The translations under genes were made by a program, and so were the position numbers. Below are positions 24,567 through 36,640 of a stretch of DNA of 64,000 nt, in pieces. Origin of the DNA: Inonotus obliquus (Eukaryota > Basidiomycota > Agaricomycetes > Hymenochaetales > Hymenochaetaceae); NCBI GenBank assembly GCA_032164295.1, contig JAJHTX010000013.1, positions 1-64,000 on the forward strand, given 5' to 3'. The stretch's first letter is position 1, and each line of letters starts with the position of its first letter. The notes under the pieces are model-generated. The model had not been told where the DNA came from, searched no databases, and saw only the letters and a program-made list of their open reading frames with translations.

Positions 24567-26097
24567 ATGCGCTCCTTGTCTCCGACAGCGAAGAAAAAAT
24601 GCTTGGTTTTCACGAATAAAATCGCTCGTCTTGCATCTCGCTCTTCTCACTTCTTCAGGTTCGCACCTTTCTCTAGCATGCCGCATGTCACAGCTCACTC
24701 ACTCACTCACGTCTGCCCACAGAATACTAAATCACCGCCAGAAATCAGGGACTACTTCATTATGTACATCATTCACCTATACATCGCGAATCCCTCCAGA
24801 ATTATGGCTCATCATTTTCCGAGAGGCAACCTTCATCCCTTTGTACGACACATCGACCGAGGTTTCCTTCCTTGAGCGAGAGCAGGATGCGGCCTGCCAG
24901 TTCGAAGCATATCGCGAAAACATTCGGTTAAAAGTGGACCTTTCACGCGTCTGTCGTAGATGGAATGCTTTGATGCGTGAATTCTTGTACGAGTTCGTCT
25001 GGATCAGTAGAGGGGCTCAGGCGAAAGCTTTAGCGTATACACTGTCTTTTGAGGACTCGTGGGGTGCGCCGATTTCGAGTGGTTGGTACATACGCCGACT
25101 GCACATCGAAACATCGATCTTGGAACCATGCGCACCGATTGATGTCCGTGATATCCTGGACCATGCGTCCCAGTTGGTCGTTTACACCGATCGACATTCT
25201 GTCAAGCAAAACGCTTTTGCTCCAGACCCGAGCTGTACGACGGAGACAATTTTCTCGTTGCTTGCACAGAGCAGCAAAGGGCTTCGACGAGTCTCCTGGA
25301 AAAACGACGATGAGACGCCTTTGCATATTCAAATGTCGGCATTATACAATAGGCCAAGTGCGATTGAGTACCTTGAGATAACATCCGGCATTCCAGACCA
25401 CGCAATCTACGGGAACTCTCTGCATTTCCCTGCCATCGAGCTTCCCGCTCTGCGCTCGCTCAAGTTGGAAGTGGACGACTTCTCGTTCTCTATCTTGGCC
25501 GCCTGGAGAATGCCGATGCTATGTAACCTTTTCGTGGTGTCTTGCGAGTTTAACTACCATGGCGTGGGATTTTCGTCATTCTTCCAGAGACATGGATCGT
25601 CGTTGCGCCAGCTTGAGCTCGGACACTCTTCGTCCCTCGTCGAATCCCGCGCGTTGAATCTTACGCATCCGGAAACTCGTCTTGCGAAGTGGTGTCCCAA
25701 TCTCCAGGAACTCATCTGCAGTGCGGACGCGGAATGGCATTGGGAGACACCTGATGCTCTCGTCCCGCATGTTTTGCTGCCCAATCACCCGAAGATCGAG
25801 TTCATCGGTGTCCGCGGCATTGATAAACGCCTTGAGGAATCCGAGGATACATTCACTCTGCTCGAGCAATTGCTCTCCCTTCGTCGCGACGCATTCCCAA
25901 GTTTGCGCTTTATTCGCGATCTAAGTCCGGAAAGTCACGCTCTCCGAACTCATCGCCCAAGCGTTCGTATCGTGACATTCTGGACGCGGCTATTGAAGGC
26001 TTGTCAAGAGCAGGGGGTGTGGTTGGAAGACCTCCACGGCGTTAACATCACTACTCGAGCGCTGAAGCGTGCGAGCCTCGAGCTCTACTCATTCTAG
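24567..26097 (+). CDS. F-box-like protein
   Basis: Two exons, 24567-24658 and 24723-26097, give 488 residues. Starting at [11 protein letters not shown] and splicing a 64-nt GT-AG intron joins the N-terminus to the F-box. A longer unspliced frame from 24442 is possible but adds unnatural sequence. The F-box-like helix is [18 protein letters not shown] (about 48-65), followed after a linker by [20 protein letters not shown], the second part of the motif in Agaricomycete F-box proteins. The rest is leucine-rich with irregular LRR-like repeats ([35 protein letters not shown]). The family acts as substrate receptor in SCF ubiquitin ligases. The target is unknown. Confidence 0.85.
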
Positions 26098-27566
26098 GTG
26101 CATGCTGTTGCATGCGGCATTTCTTATCCTCTTGCATTATCCTTGTGAATACGCATCGTCGCAATCCATCAATTCTTGCATTCCAACAAGTCTGTTATCT
26201 ATCGGCTGCAATAGGTCCATCGCTTACAGTTCGCAACTCCTCGGCCACCTCGATACCCCTTTGTCAAACTTCTGTACACTGAACGCGGTTCCCTGTCGTC
26301 CGTCGCGAGCCACAAGCCATCTCATTCTCATACACTTCTGTTCTAATAACTCTCTCCGCGCATCCATTATCGAATCGTCACCACTGGCCTGTACTTCTCA
26401 CAATCGCTGAACTATCCATGCCGAAGGCACACAAAGCGCCACCGTGCGTCCCAATCATCAACATCCTCCCGTATTTAATCGTTCAAGATCATCCTTTGCT
26501 TTTTTTGCTATGTATGCTTTCCCGCGCCAACCGGCCTTTGCTTCGCATCTTTTACATATAGATTCGAAATTGTCACCCGGTGTGCTTGTTGTTCAATGTG
26601 CTTTCCTTCTCTTCCGGCTTGCTTCCTTCTCTCTTTGCTCTTCTTTCATAGATTCAGTCATACGGTGGTTACATATATACCAAAGGTTGGGGTTAAAACA
26701 TTGTTTTGTTACAGTATCAAAAGAGTCTTTACATATATTTTCTTTCCTAGTTGGCTTTTTCTTGGTGCCTGGCTTAAGTGCGATGTCTTGATGTTGATCA
26801 GTCAAATGACGAGCCGCTAAAATGATAGGAGTATTTCTTGATGAAGAGCCGGCAGACCATCTCTTTGATTGATTGGTAGAAACGTTTGACTTGATCAGTA
26901 TGGATAACCTCCGAACTGAGATCAATCAATAGTCACAATGGACATGGCCGATGAACTAAGAAAGCGGTCACTTGAGCACTTTCATCGTCTCATCGGTTAA
27001 AGTACGGTGACCTAGTAAACATCCATAATAGACTACTCTATGGCTCTATGGGGGGGGAGGGGGTTCACCCACTAATACATAATCAAATCCATGCAAGAAA
27101 CTAAACAAAGCAAGCCCGGTCAACAGCGAGAAGTACCCCCAAAGAAGCACAAGGGACAACGATACGGGTGGTAGACCAATTATCCAATGATGCGGGGAGA
27201 CCGTTCATCCCTACACTACCATTCACTTATGACTTGTATATACCAAGAGTGCGCGGGAGTGCCCATACCATACATTCATATCAGAGAACGCTCGATCTCA
27301 TCTCAGAGCTTCGTCTAATACTACCGGAAAAACGTTCGCGCTGAACTTACTGCCTAATGTCCGTGTCCTCTCAACCTCTACTCTGGGCCTTCACATCTCC
27401 TTGACTACAGCTCGTATATAAATTCACTCAATCAACGGGTCGGATGCAAGCCGTTGGCAGCGACATCGTTTACTTCATGTAGCAATGAATACATTCTAGG
27501 AATATACAGCAAACAAACCATCGTAAAAGAAAAATGGGATGAAACTGGTGTATGCTGCTTGGAATG
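26098..27566. other. Intergenic region
   Basis: No convincing gene. It includes a G-run (27050-27063, nine G, A, five G) and a pyrimidine-rich tract near 26600-26660. It marks the left boundary of the duplicated accessory block. Confidence 0.4.
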
Positions 27567-28782
27567 TCACTCCGAGTCCCACAGATCTTCATCGTCTGAA
27601 GGAAGCCCACAATTCCCGAATCCTGCACTAGACCCTTTCAAGATATGGTGTCTAAAGAAATAAGTGGCCAATGAGACAAGAAACCAAAACAAACTGAGAT
27701 TATTACTCACTTTGACAATAGCTCTTGCACGCCTGCCTTCCCTGCTTCCCAATCCACACGTACCCATGTATGCACTAGTTCTCCATCAAGGTATGCAAGA
27801 AGTGTAGGTAGGACATCAAGGTCAACATCATCATCGCGTCCATATTCATCCTCGTCCTCGTCCCCGTCCGACTCGGTGATATCCTTCTCTTCATATGAGT
27901 ACGGATCTTCGTCATCCTCTGCTATCCTATGGCGCGATGAACGGAGATTAGAGTGCGGGGAAGTACCTGATGCCAGTCTTCGAGACATTGACGAAGAGGA
28001 AGAAGCGAACCCGAGGGACGACGCCCTCGCACGGAGGAACTTGGTGTCCGGGTTGACCCGAGCCAGACGAGAGAGCTCGCTATCAAGGTCGTGGCATCGT
28101 TCCAAGGACTGCATGCATGCATGGTGTGTGAAGAACGGGACGTGCATGACGAAAAGCATGAAACGTACCGGATCGTACAAGTGAACGATGACCCAAATGC
28201 CCCGGTCCTCCCTCTCTACGGCGGACACAAAGTTCTTCACACCCACCTCGCGAAGATGACCAAACAGAGGTTTTCCCGTTCCCAGTGCACCCTTGGGCAC
28301 ATCTCTCGGTATCCCCTCAAGCATCATCCTCTCCAGCTCTCGCTCTCGCTCTTCCTCGAGATACGTCTTCCCTCCCAAGCTTGTCTTTTCCATCCGAGCA
28401 TTCAAGGCCGCGATCTCCTGATTTCGTTTCTCTCTTGCCCTTGCTTGTGCTTCAGCGCGGTCACGGATGACCCCTTTCACACCTGTACGACCGGGACCCA
28501 TCCCAATCGAACCATCAGGCGCATCTTGTGGCGCCGAGCTCATTATCTTTGCTATTTCACTTTGACTCTCTGCGTCGGGTGAATAGTCCTGTTCTGCCCC
28601 GAAGCTCTCACCACCGAAGCCATGGTCATGGGATGGCGTGCGTGTCGGTGAAGCAGATGGTGAAGGAGGGTCGAATAGCTTTCCAGAGAGCACCAGTTCG
28701 TCTAGATCTGCGTACTGAAGGATATGCGAGAGATGAGAATAGTAGATTTCGAGATTCGTTCATGTAGGCTTGACTTACCATG
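27567..28782 (-). CDS. Phosducin-like protein (PLP2/PDCL3 type), intact copy
   Basis: Exons 28780-28782 (ATG only), 28169-28714, 27711-28108 and 27567-27651 give 343 residues. The order is YADLDELVLSGKLFDPP, an acidic/Ser linker, a basic coiled-coil-like helix (RAEAQARAREKRNQEIAALN), then the thioredoxin-like fold: FGHLREVGVKNFVSAVERED, IWVIVHLYDP, spliced to SLERCHDLDSELSRLARVNP, and a LPTLLAYLDGELVHTWVRVD strand. The tail DDEDLWDSE is typical of the family. These proteins are co-chaperones of the CCT/TRiC chaperonin for actin and tubulin folding. The 60-nt intron (28109-28168) is in frame; skipping its removal would insert 20 residues inside the fold. The protein is longer than most family members because of a Ser/Asp-rich insert. 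Divergent from protease copy A. Confidence 0.88.
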
Positions 28783-29158
28783 TTGCACTACATTAGGGCG
28801 CTCGGCGAGAGGACAGGGATGTGGTCTCGACCAGCACGTGACCCATTGCGCTGCTTCTGAACTTTGCTCCGTCTTCCCTGACCTGAAAGGACAGTCCTCA
28901 CATCCATCTTTTACATTCAAGTCTCTTGCACCGTCATATTTAGTATGCGTTAAATCTTATAACCAATTAAATGACTATTTACATGCATCATGAAATGGTC
29001 TAGCTTTCGTCGCGCTAGTACACGAACAATCAACATGGCTTCCAGATTGCAGAGGCATTGTACCCATGCTTTGCTTTATTCATTGACGCCACAAATGAAC
29101 CTGGAAGACTATATATCCCACCTTTCATCGAGGAGTGCTCAATGCTTCATAGCAAGCA
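28783..29158. promoter_or_regulatory. Divergent promoter of phosducin-like gene and protease A
   Basis: A 376-bp spacer lies between two divergent start codons. It holds a GGTCACGTG (CDEI/E-box-like) site with CACGTG at 28835-28840. About 50 bp before the protease ATG is a TATA element (CTATATATCC, near 29109-29118), followed by a conserved leader ending AGCAAGCAATG. The same leader and TATA element precede protease copies C and D, which points to a promoter shared by the family. Confidence 0.55.
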
Positions 29159-30719
29159 ATGCCTCTACAAGCCCTCAAAGACGTCGATCCAAATATTGTC
29201 TCTTCTTCAATAAGGACAGCCAAAGCAAGATTATCGGTTTCGGAGGTTACTAGCCAGTTTAAGAATCTCTCTGTAAGCCCGCAGTCCAGACAATCGTCCT
29301 CGGCGGCCCAGGGCCATAAGCCCTCCAAGACAAATGCGCCCCCACGTCTAGACTTTGTAGGCTTTGTTTGTGATTCTAACCAAACAACCTTGGCGGGGTC
29401 ATACATGTCCAGCACCGCAGTACCACCTATCCAACACACAGTCCCTCCCACGCGTAATACTAGATTTGAAGGATTTGGGTTAGGACTAGGTATATGGATA
29501 AGATTCGTGACCAAAATCACGATTGAAGGGACGCCGCTGACGGCTTTACTGGACTCCGGATCGAGTATGACATTAGTTTATCGCGATGCAGTCAAACAAC
29601 ACTTGATCGGAGCCCAACCCACGGGTACTCATTCCTACACCTTCGATTCTATTCAAAGCGGAGTCAAAACGAATGATGTGTACGAATTTAGCATGGAATT
29701 TGGTTGCGATGGTAAAGAGAAAACAGTCATTGGTGGGCCTAAACAACCGTTCTGCGTCACTACTGAACCACAGCTAAATGGCACAGACGGATTCCATGCT
29801 ATCATTGGTGTCGGGGAGTCAGACAGAGGACAACGGTCCGCGACAGGCGACATTCACATCATCGATAATATTTTGAAACAGCAGGGCAATGATCATTTGC
29901 ATAACGTCCTAACCATAATGATCTACCCATGGGAAAAAAATGACAAAGGACAGTACCACTTTCAGGGATACGTTGAAATTGGAGCTCTTGATCCCAGAGA
30001 TAATCACATTAGCTATATAAAGGAACATAGAACTGAAGAGAGCCTATTGACAAATTTTCGATTTCACATTCAGTATGGACATCACCACTTCCAAAATGCC
30101 GATAAAAAAGAATTGAAGGATAAACTTTGTGCAGGTTTTGATACCGGCGCACCTGGGATCTTTGTCAAAAAGTGGTTACTTGATGAACTCATGGAATGTC
30201 TGAGGGAAGATGGATACAAACCGAAAAAGAGGATGATAGGTCAAGATACTCTGTTAATACTTTCGGAACAAGATCATAAAAACATCCAAGAGAATAAGAA
30301 AGTATTGACATTCAAGTCTGACATCTTTGCTTCGAAAAATGAAAAAGTTGTGGTTGAAGTACCCCTCACTTTTCCATTAGGGTTAATGCATGCTCTTCAA
30401 GGTGAATATGCAGTAACAGTGATGCACAATGAAGGGATCCTTAAGAAAACCAAGAGGGATCTTCTAATTGGAATCCCATATTGTAAGCACTTTGCTTCAT
30501 TTGGTCATCATGAAGTAGAAGTTAACTCGTTACTTCAAAGACCAAGCATTAGCTGAGCAGAAACAACAAATAGTGATCCAAAACCCTAGTGGATGTGACA
30601 GTAACTTACCACATAAAGTAGGTATTTTTCCAGTGCATAGGAAGACGTCTTCCACCAAGAGGAAACCAGAGGTGGAGGAGGGTACTAGTAGCTCTCAACA
30701 TCGCAAGCATCGAAGATGA
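29159..30719 (+). CDS. Pepsin-type (A1-like) aspartic protease, copy A
   Basis: Two exons, 29159-30482 and 30541-30719, give 500 residues. It is bilobal. Lobe 1 has ALLDSGSSMTLVY with Asp132; lobe 2 has GFDTGAPGIFVK with Asp328, 196 residues apart, close to pepsin spacing. YVEIGALDPRD resembles the conserved GG-x-D turn region. Splicing turns the C-terminus into LIGIPYYQALAEQKQQIVIQNP, the psi-psi-G motif plus final strand of A1 proteases; the unspliced reading loses this. There is no signal peptide or propeptide. The N-terminus is Ser-rich, and the tail is strongly basic (TKRKPEVEEGTSSSQHRKHRR is split by charge, NLS-like), so an intracellular or nuclear role is inferred. A gypsy-type protease is unlikely because both lobes lie in one chain and no reverse transcriptase is near. 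Confidence 0.8.
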
Positions 30720-32125
30720 TGTTGGATTTCAGAGAGTAGTCTTAGTGCATATTGAAATGCCTTGGATGACCTTGCCCTGATGGATCCTGTCTTAACAATG
30801 GCCTGGCGATATAAGCGGAGTAATTACAGCTTGTATTAGCGTACCTTGATCTGAGATTTACTATTGTGTGGATTTTATACCGTCTTACTGCTTAGGAACA
30901 TCCAAATTCATTGCACGCCATTTGCATCAAGGTGAGTGACATATACATTTCCAACCAAACCATGAAGATCCTGGAAACATTCTCCGACGTCAAATAGGGT
31001 CACCCATCCGCAAGGGTATGATTCTTGAGGTATTCCTCTTGAGTCATCTTCTTCAATATCAGTCAAATCGAGACCATTCCAAGCCTTGGCTAATCGAGGA
31101 TGGAGAACATCTTAAGTAGCTTCTGAAAGTGAACCGAGCATACAGATATAGAGTCAATTGCTTTATAGCAACAGCACAATGCATCACATTGAGGATTAAC
31201 AGTTTGACTCACCACAAGATTTGTGCATGCACAATGTTGCATGAAAAGTTCACAAGAATAATGCACCGGAACGTTCCAAGGTTTAAACTTTACAGGATGC
31301 AACATTCTAGTCTAAATGATAAACTGAAAAGTGGTGAAGACAAGTAGAACAATCATTACTAGTAGGCTCCCAAGAAGAAACATCATGGGTAACCTTAATT
31401 AAAATAAGTAGTAATCACCAAAGTCTGACGTAGGGTTCCGCAGTGTACGTAAACGGGGGATGCGCATAAAGCTCAGATCCATTACGGGATACGAGTTGTA
31501 CTGTACGACTCCGTATTCTTCATTTCCTAGTGAGCTACGGATACGCAATGGGCTTATACGCCAATACAGTCATATATACGGTTTGAAAGATAAACAACAA
31601 GACACACCAGAAGAAGTCAGCCCAGAATGCTTAGTATGCCATGGCTAGACAATCTGTACCTCTAGGAAGGGCTGAATCGACTTTGCTTGAGTCCCCCAAG
31701 TCAAAGGCTGACATGGGGATGACTTGCATGGCCTAGTAGGGAAAAGCAGAAGTATGAGAATAATGCATTTTCTCCGATCGACAAGCTACTTACTCACATT
31801 TCGAGGATTGTTACCCATAAATTCATCCTCGCGGATATGCTTGAACGGACAGAAGCATCTAGCATGCGGCCGGTGTGCTATACTGCACCACGAGCACAGC
31901 TGATCACACCATGTGACGGTATCCCATATACGGTCGTATACGGATTCATCTGGACCACTGGATACGGAGAACGGGGCATACAATACAGATCCGTAAACAC
32001 ATAGATATTCCTCCATACGATTACAGAGCGTGTCTGTATACGTACAGTCGGTTTCCGTACTTTACGGTACGATGCAGATCCCTAGTCTGACGAGAGTATT
32101 CCAAAGCAAGAAAACTCAGGGTACG
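30720..32125. other. Intergenic, accessory block
   Basis: No gene supported. From about 31430 to 32080 the sequence is studded with TACGG/CCGTA pentamers (roughly a dozen on both strands, several as ATACGG or GTATACGG). Otherwise AT-rich. Confidence 0.4.
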
Positions 32126-32885
32126 TCAGTCAGAATCCTCATGATCCTTTAGCATAAAGCCAATCTTCTCTTCCTCTGGACCCGTCCCACTCGGGTTAAG
32201 ATACACCATCTTCGTCTTCATCTTATCTACGGCCTGATATTTTAGATGAGTTACTATCATATATACTAGCCATTCATCTCGAGTAAGGCTACTTGCAGAA
32301 TGGTAATCCAAGAATAATATCTCGGTTACTCTCCTTCAGATAGCCTTTCCTATCACCGTACACTTTCATTGTGCATTGACCCGCAGCTTTGAACTCAAGT
32401 TTGGATAATCGGTGACATAGGCAGTTCGTTCTGGGATGTTGATTACCACCTTTTCTCCAAGCGTCATGGGGCATCTATAAGGTGTCCCATCGATTGACTC
32501 GGGTCCTCCAGCAGGAAATTAGATCGGAACTGGACTTCTGAGCCGCAGTCGGTTTATGACTGAGTAGTGAAGAATGGGTCACAACCAGATCCGCTCCGGT
32601 GTCGAATAAAGCAAGTGTTTTCGGGCTTGTCCCGAATTGAACGTCAAATAAGAATCGCGTCTGAAGGCCAATTCCATCTAGCTCGACACGTTCAAGAGGT
32701 GAAGCAGAATCTCCTGCAGCTGTTGACATGAACGAGTACCCCAAAGGTGATCGTTCCGACTCTGTAATGGAGCCACGCAGATGAAGTGTTTGAGCTTCCC
32801 TCTGACGCTGCAATGGATCTTCTTTTTGCTTTACTCTGAAGGCTGCTTGAGGGGGTTTTGGAGTTTTCTCGGTCATTTTCTTCAC
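32126..32885 (-). pseudogene. Internally deleted protease relic, copy B
   Basis: The 5' part (32475-32885) encodes a basic N-terminus and lobe-1 active site LALFDTGADLVV. A large part of both lobes is then missing. The 3' part encodes RDIILGLPFC and, after a possible intron with a GC donor, a last-exon equivalent (VYLNPSGTGPEEEKIGF) matching the PSGxG tail of the family. The lobe-2 active site is absent. It is therefore a deletion derivative of the pepsin-like family rather than an enzyme. Opposite in orientation to copy A. Confidence 0.6.
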
Positions 32886-33559
32886 GTAGTGATCACTCGA
32901 TTTGGCTTGCTCACTCCGGAAATGGGTCTATGAAGATCACGATCGCTATTCCCGCCTCCGAGGTTGATACCTAGTCCCCCAAGTGGTGGTCGCCCTATGG
33001 ATGGTATATGTAATAAGTTTTGTATTTGACAACCTGATACAAGACTTAGAAGATACCGTCGATTTCCTTCACCTTACTAGGAGGCCGTAACTTCCGCTTG
33101 TTATTATGCTGAGGCATCGTTCCCTGTCATACACCAAGGACTGCACGAGACAGGGTTTATATTGCTCTCACATTGCATTCGAAGATGCAATCCCGCCACA
33201 ATGAAACTGCCACATCACACAAAATGGGTGTGCGTAGGGTTTGACGACCAACAGTGATCGCACCTACGGATAGGCGAGGCCCACATTCACGCATGCTTGA
33301 CCTGCTACAGATAAACCAGAGGGACTCGCACAAAGGCCTATCTCACCTCTCCATCTTGCCTCAATTCCCTCATCCCGCTAGATGTAGTTTGCTGTATGAA
33401 TCACCTTGCTATCAAGTATGTTCCCTTGACAGGACCGCTGTGTCAGTACTGATAATGGCGCGTCATCATGTGCAGACCCATACCTTGAGGTTTGATTATT
33501 GAGAGAGATATGTAAGGTCCACTGGAGCGTCCATCATTCGTGCTTGACCCCATCGTTCT
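32886..33559. other. Intergenic
   Basis: No coding or RNA signal beyond short unsupported frames. Confidence 0.35.
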
Positions 33560-33838
33560 CTAGCGTAGAGATGAGCTGGCTAAGTATTCTAATGCATGTT
33601 TACAACTGTCCGCGGTTCCGTTAGCATCTTCGGTCGAGTCACAAGAGTTTTCCGAATCCCTGTATGATAAATTCGCATTGACGTGGTGAGACTTCCCTGT
33701 TACTTTGACGTCTAATACCACTAACTTTGCCGTGGAGTCTGCTCTCTGCCATTTGTCATACTTTGCGCGAACGACTCGGCTATGGATGTCTCGACATGAC
33801 CCAGTCAGCTGTAGTTCTATAGCAATCGCTGGAACCAT
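33560..33838 (-). CDS. Hypothetical fragment
   Basis: A 92-codon frame beginning MVPAIAIELQLTGSCRDIHS encodes LVVLDVKVTGKSHHVNANLS and an acidic Cys-containing end (SENSCDSTEDANGTADSC). Composition looks coding-like. A stretch just upstream (about 33900-33950, IPIKDEYIFGLLNFDG) may be an earlier exon. No family recognised and no full model could be built; it may be a decayed gene. Confidence 0.22.
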   Translation of the reverse strand: MVPAIAIELQLTGSCRDIHSRVVRAKYDKWQRADSTAKLVVLDVKVTGKSHHVNANLSYRDSENSCDSTEDANGTADSCKHALEYLASSSLR

Positions 33839-34935
33839 CTCACCAAAACGCTTCTGTTGAGCTAAATTAGTGCGCGATCAGATTTTGCGCGATGTCCGGC
33901 GATGCCATCGAAATTGAGCAAGCCGAATATGTACTCGTCCTTTATTGGAACCCAAAGTCTGCCACGTTACGAAGACGCGTGAAGACGTAGCAGGATGATA
34001 GGTTAATAAAATACCCATAGGTGACGCAGGTTATAAAGCACAGACCGCAGAAGGAAATTGCTGCAGTGAGATACATACATGACGTACTCGAACGAGTGAT
34101 GTGCATCGAATCCTCAGGCAGACTAAACCTTACTCCCAACAAGTTCAACTGCTAGTTCAGCTAGAGCGGGAATCAGCAAAACGAAAACGAGTGCACCCGA
34201 GTCCGAAGCGAGGCCAGCCGAAATGTAACCGATTCAGTTCTATAGCCACCGAATCGAGAACTGGTAGACGGTCAAGACGGACCGGGTCGTTGCTCGCATC
34301 GGCGGCGGCATGGGGCGGAGCGGTGCACCTACATTTCAAGGCTCAGGTCTGTGGTACTGACGATATTGGATCGGAAGTCTTCAACATTGTCTTGTCGATA
34401 ATACCAGTTGAGACGAAGACCACAGATGAAAGCAACCTTATGAGAACATCGAAGAATAGAGTACTTGGCCCGACTCCCGATTCCCAAGATGCGGAATAGC
34501 ATAGATACTCGGGGTATGAGGCACTGCAGACTACGGTCCGAGGCCGAGGATGTAAGAGCATGAATGACGTAAGCCGGATCAGAGAGCATGAAACTTGAGT
34601 TGGACGCGAGTTGAGCCGAGGAGAGACGATTCCAAGCCTGTGATCACCACGTCGAGTGCAGGATGCCTGGGCGTCATGCGAGGACACATCAAATGCGATC
34701 TGAAGACGACGAGCAGCGGTACATTGAGGCTGAGCCAAGAATGCCACGCCGAGCTGGGGGCGATGTGACGAGGAGACAACTGGATTGATTGTGACATTCT
34801 GTGTGACTGCGAAAATATCGGAAGGAGTGCGATCATTCCGTTGTGTAACCTTGTTGTAAGTAGGTGAGTGAGTATATAGGCCCTCGTCGTCGTCGTCGTT
34901 ATTAGCACTGCCCTACCCATAGTCCACCCTCCTCA
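33839..34935. other. Intergenic with promoter of phosphatase gene
   Basis: An open frame at 34101-34499 (+) is basic and lacks recognisable motifs; I do not call it. Near 34870-34900 a CGTCGTCGTCGTCGTTATTAG tract precedes the phosphatase start. Confidence 0.3.
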
Positions 34936-36065
34936 ATGTCGCCATGCGCACAGGTAGCCCACGCTGCCAATGCAACTCGCCGCGCCTTAAAAAACACAGC
35001 CTCTTTCCAGTCTCCTCTTCCCTTATTACCCTCATCTAACTCTCCCGCTGCTCGCAGAACAAACCCAAAATTCACTGCTAACATGGCAAACGTTCAGGTC
35101 CAACAGCAGCCTCTCTCTCAGCCTCACCAACATCACCACCAATACCACCACCAACGTCAGAACCCCAGCACGACTATCCACAACGCCCCCCCATCCATGA
35201 CCGTCCTTACCGCCCCAACGACAATGTCAGCCCTGCAAGCTCCCTTACCTCGGCATAACCCGCACTACAGCACTCTCCGCCGTCCCATACCAAACTCTTA
35301 CTGGGCAACACCTTATCTCCTCGTACGTACCACCTCCCTATCTCCGCTCACCACTCTTACCTTCGCACAACACAGGCCTGCGAGTACCCATGGGCTCCTT
35401 CCACTCCACGCCCCAAACTTGACGCTCTCCTCGCTGCAGGCGTTCGCACCTTCATCGACTTGACGGAATCCGGAGAGCTCATAGGCTACTCCCAACTTCT
35501 TCCTCTACGTGCTCACTCGTGCGGTCTTCCTCTCTCCGAGTCAAATACGATCCAATACTTCCGCTTCCCCATTCCCGATCGCTCTCTTCCTTCCTCTCCC
35601 CAATTCCTCGCTCGTATTCTTTCCGTCATAGCCCAATGCGAAGCACAGAAACGTGTCGCGGCTGTTCACTGTCGTGGAGGAATTGGGAGAACGGGCACGG
35701 TTGTCGGGTGTTGGCTTGTCCAGAGCGGACGGTGCAGAGACGGAGAAGAAGCGCTGGATGTGATTGCGAAGCATTGGGCGACCGTGGAGAAGCATACTCG
35801 CTTCCCGTGTTCGCCAGAGACGGGGGCACAGGCGGAGTTTGTGAGGACTTTTGAAAGGTTGCCGACAGTAGATTCTTTGATTTCTGCGGCGACGACAACC
35901 ACAGATCCGAATGCGACTTTAACGTTGACTGCGACCATGACCGAGACCACGAACGCGAACTCAATCAGGAGCAAGTTCACGACCAAAACGGACAGCGTCA
36001 GTGAATATGCCGCAAGTGTTGCCTCTGATTCTACTGCGGAACAAGAGAAGATTGAGAATGCATGA
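34936..36065 (+). CDS. Protein tyrosine / dual-specificity phosphatase
   Basis: Exons 34936-35322 and 35376-36065 give 358 residues. The N-terminal 120 residues are disordered, His/Gln/Pro-rich (QPHQHHHQYHHQRQ). The catalytic domain begins at PIPNSYWATPYLLACEYP, where splicing restores YLLACEYPWAP. It continues with GVRTFIDLTESGEL and reaches the P-loop VHCRGGIGRTGT (CX5R with Cys228 and Arg234). The P-loop plus YxxTPYLLACEYP places it with small fungal PTP/CDKN3-like phosphatases. Residues after about 300 are Thr/Ala-rich and low in complexity. It sits inside the accessory block but looks intact. Its substrate is unknown. An internal ATG (MANVQVQQQ, 35086) is an alternative start. Confidence 0.85.
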
Positions 36066-36640
36066 ATAGACTGACGGAGTGTGCGGGCGGAGTGCCGCTA
36101 CAGCCCGCACAGTCCCGCAACTTCTCGTTATTTTCGTATCTTATATCTATTCCGATTCTTCTCGGTATGTGTACCAGCAACTCATTCCGCGCTCATCGTG
36201 TTCTGCGGGACTCATGTGGTTATTATTATATTGTATCGTACAGGACTATATTTCCCTTTCCGCCCTCCATCAGCCGATGCCTGTCCCTTTTCCTCTCATC
36301 TCCCCGACTTCTCTTCTCCAGCATTCATCTCGTCCCCTCCCCTCCCCCATATCCATACCGGACCGGAATGATATTGATAGATAGAAGTTTCTCATTTCCC
36401 CTTTCTCCTCTCAGCGTTCAAGACTTAGTACTTGGATCCTTTGTGCACGTGCATGTATTTCTATCCAATCATCAATTTTATAGATTTTTTCACTTACTGC
36501 GCTCGGGTACTCACAATCTTACACACAGGCGATGTGCTGATGCAAGATGACATAATCTCTTGTCATCTCTACCTCAAAACCTCGTTTATCGCCTTGAAGC
36601 GCGTACGCGCAAAGATGCGGGCCACCTTCGGGCTCTTGCA
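36066..36640. other. 3' flank of phosphatase gene
   Basis: Pyrimidine-rich sequence (about 36290-36420), no gene. Confidence 0.35.

Noticed and set aside
28091..28582. 163-codon plus ORF over the phosducin-like gene
   Set aside because: Antisense shadow; its similarity to frames near 47.2 kb merely reflects the duplicated gene.
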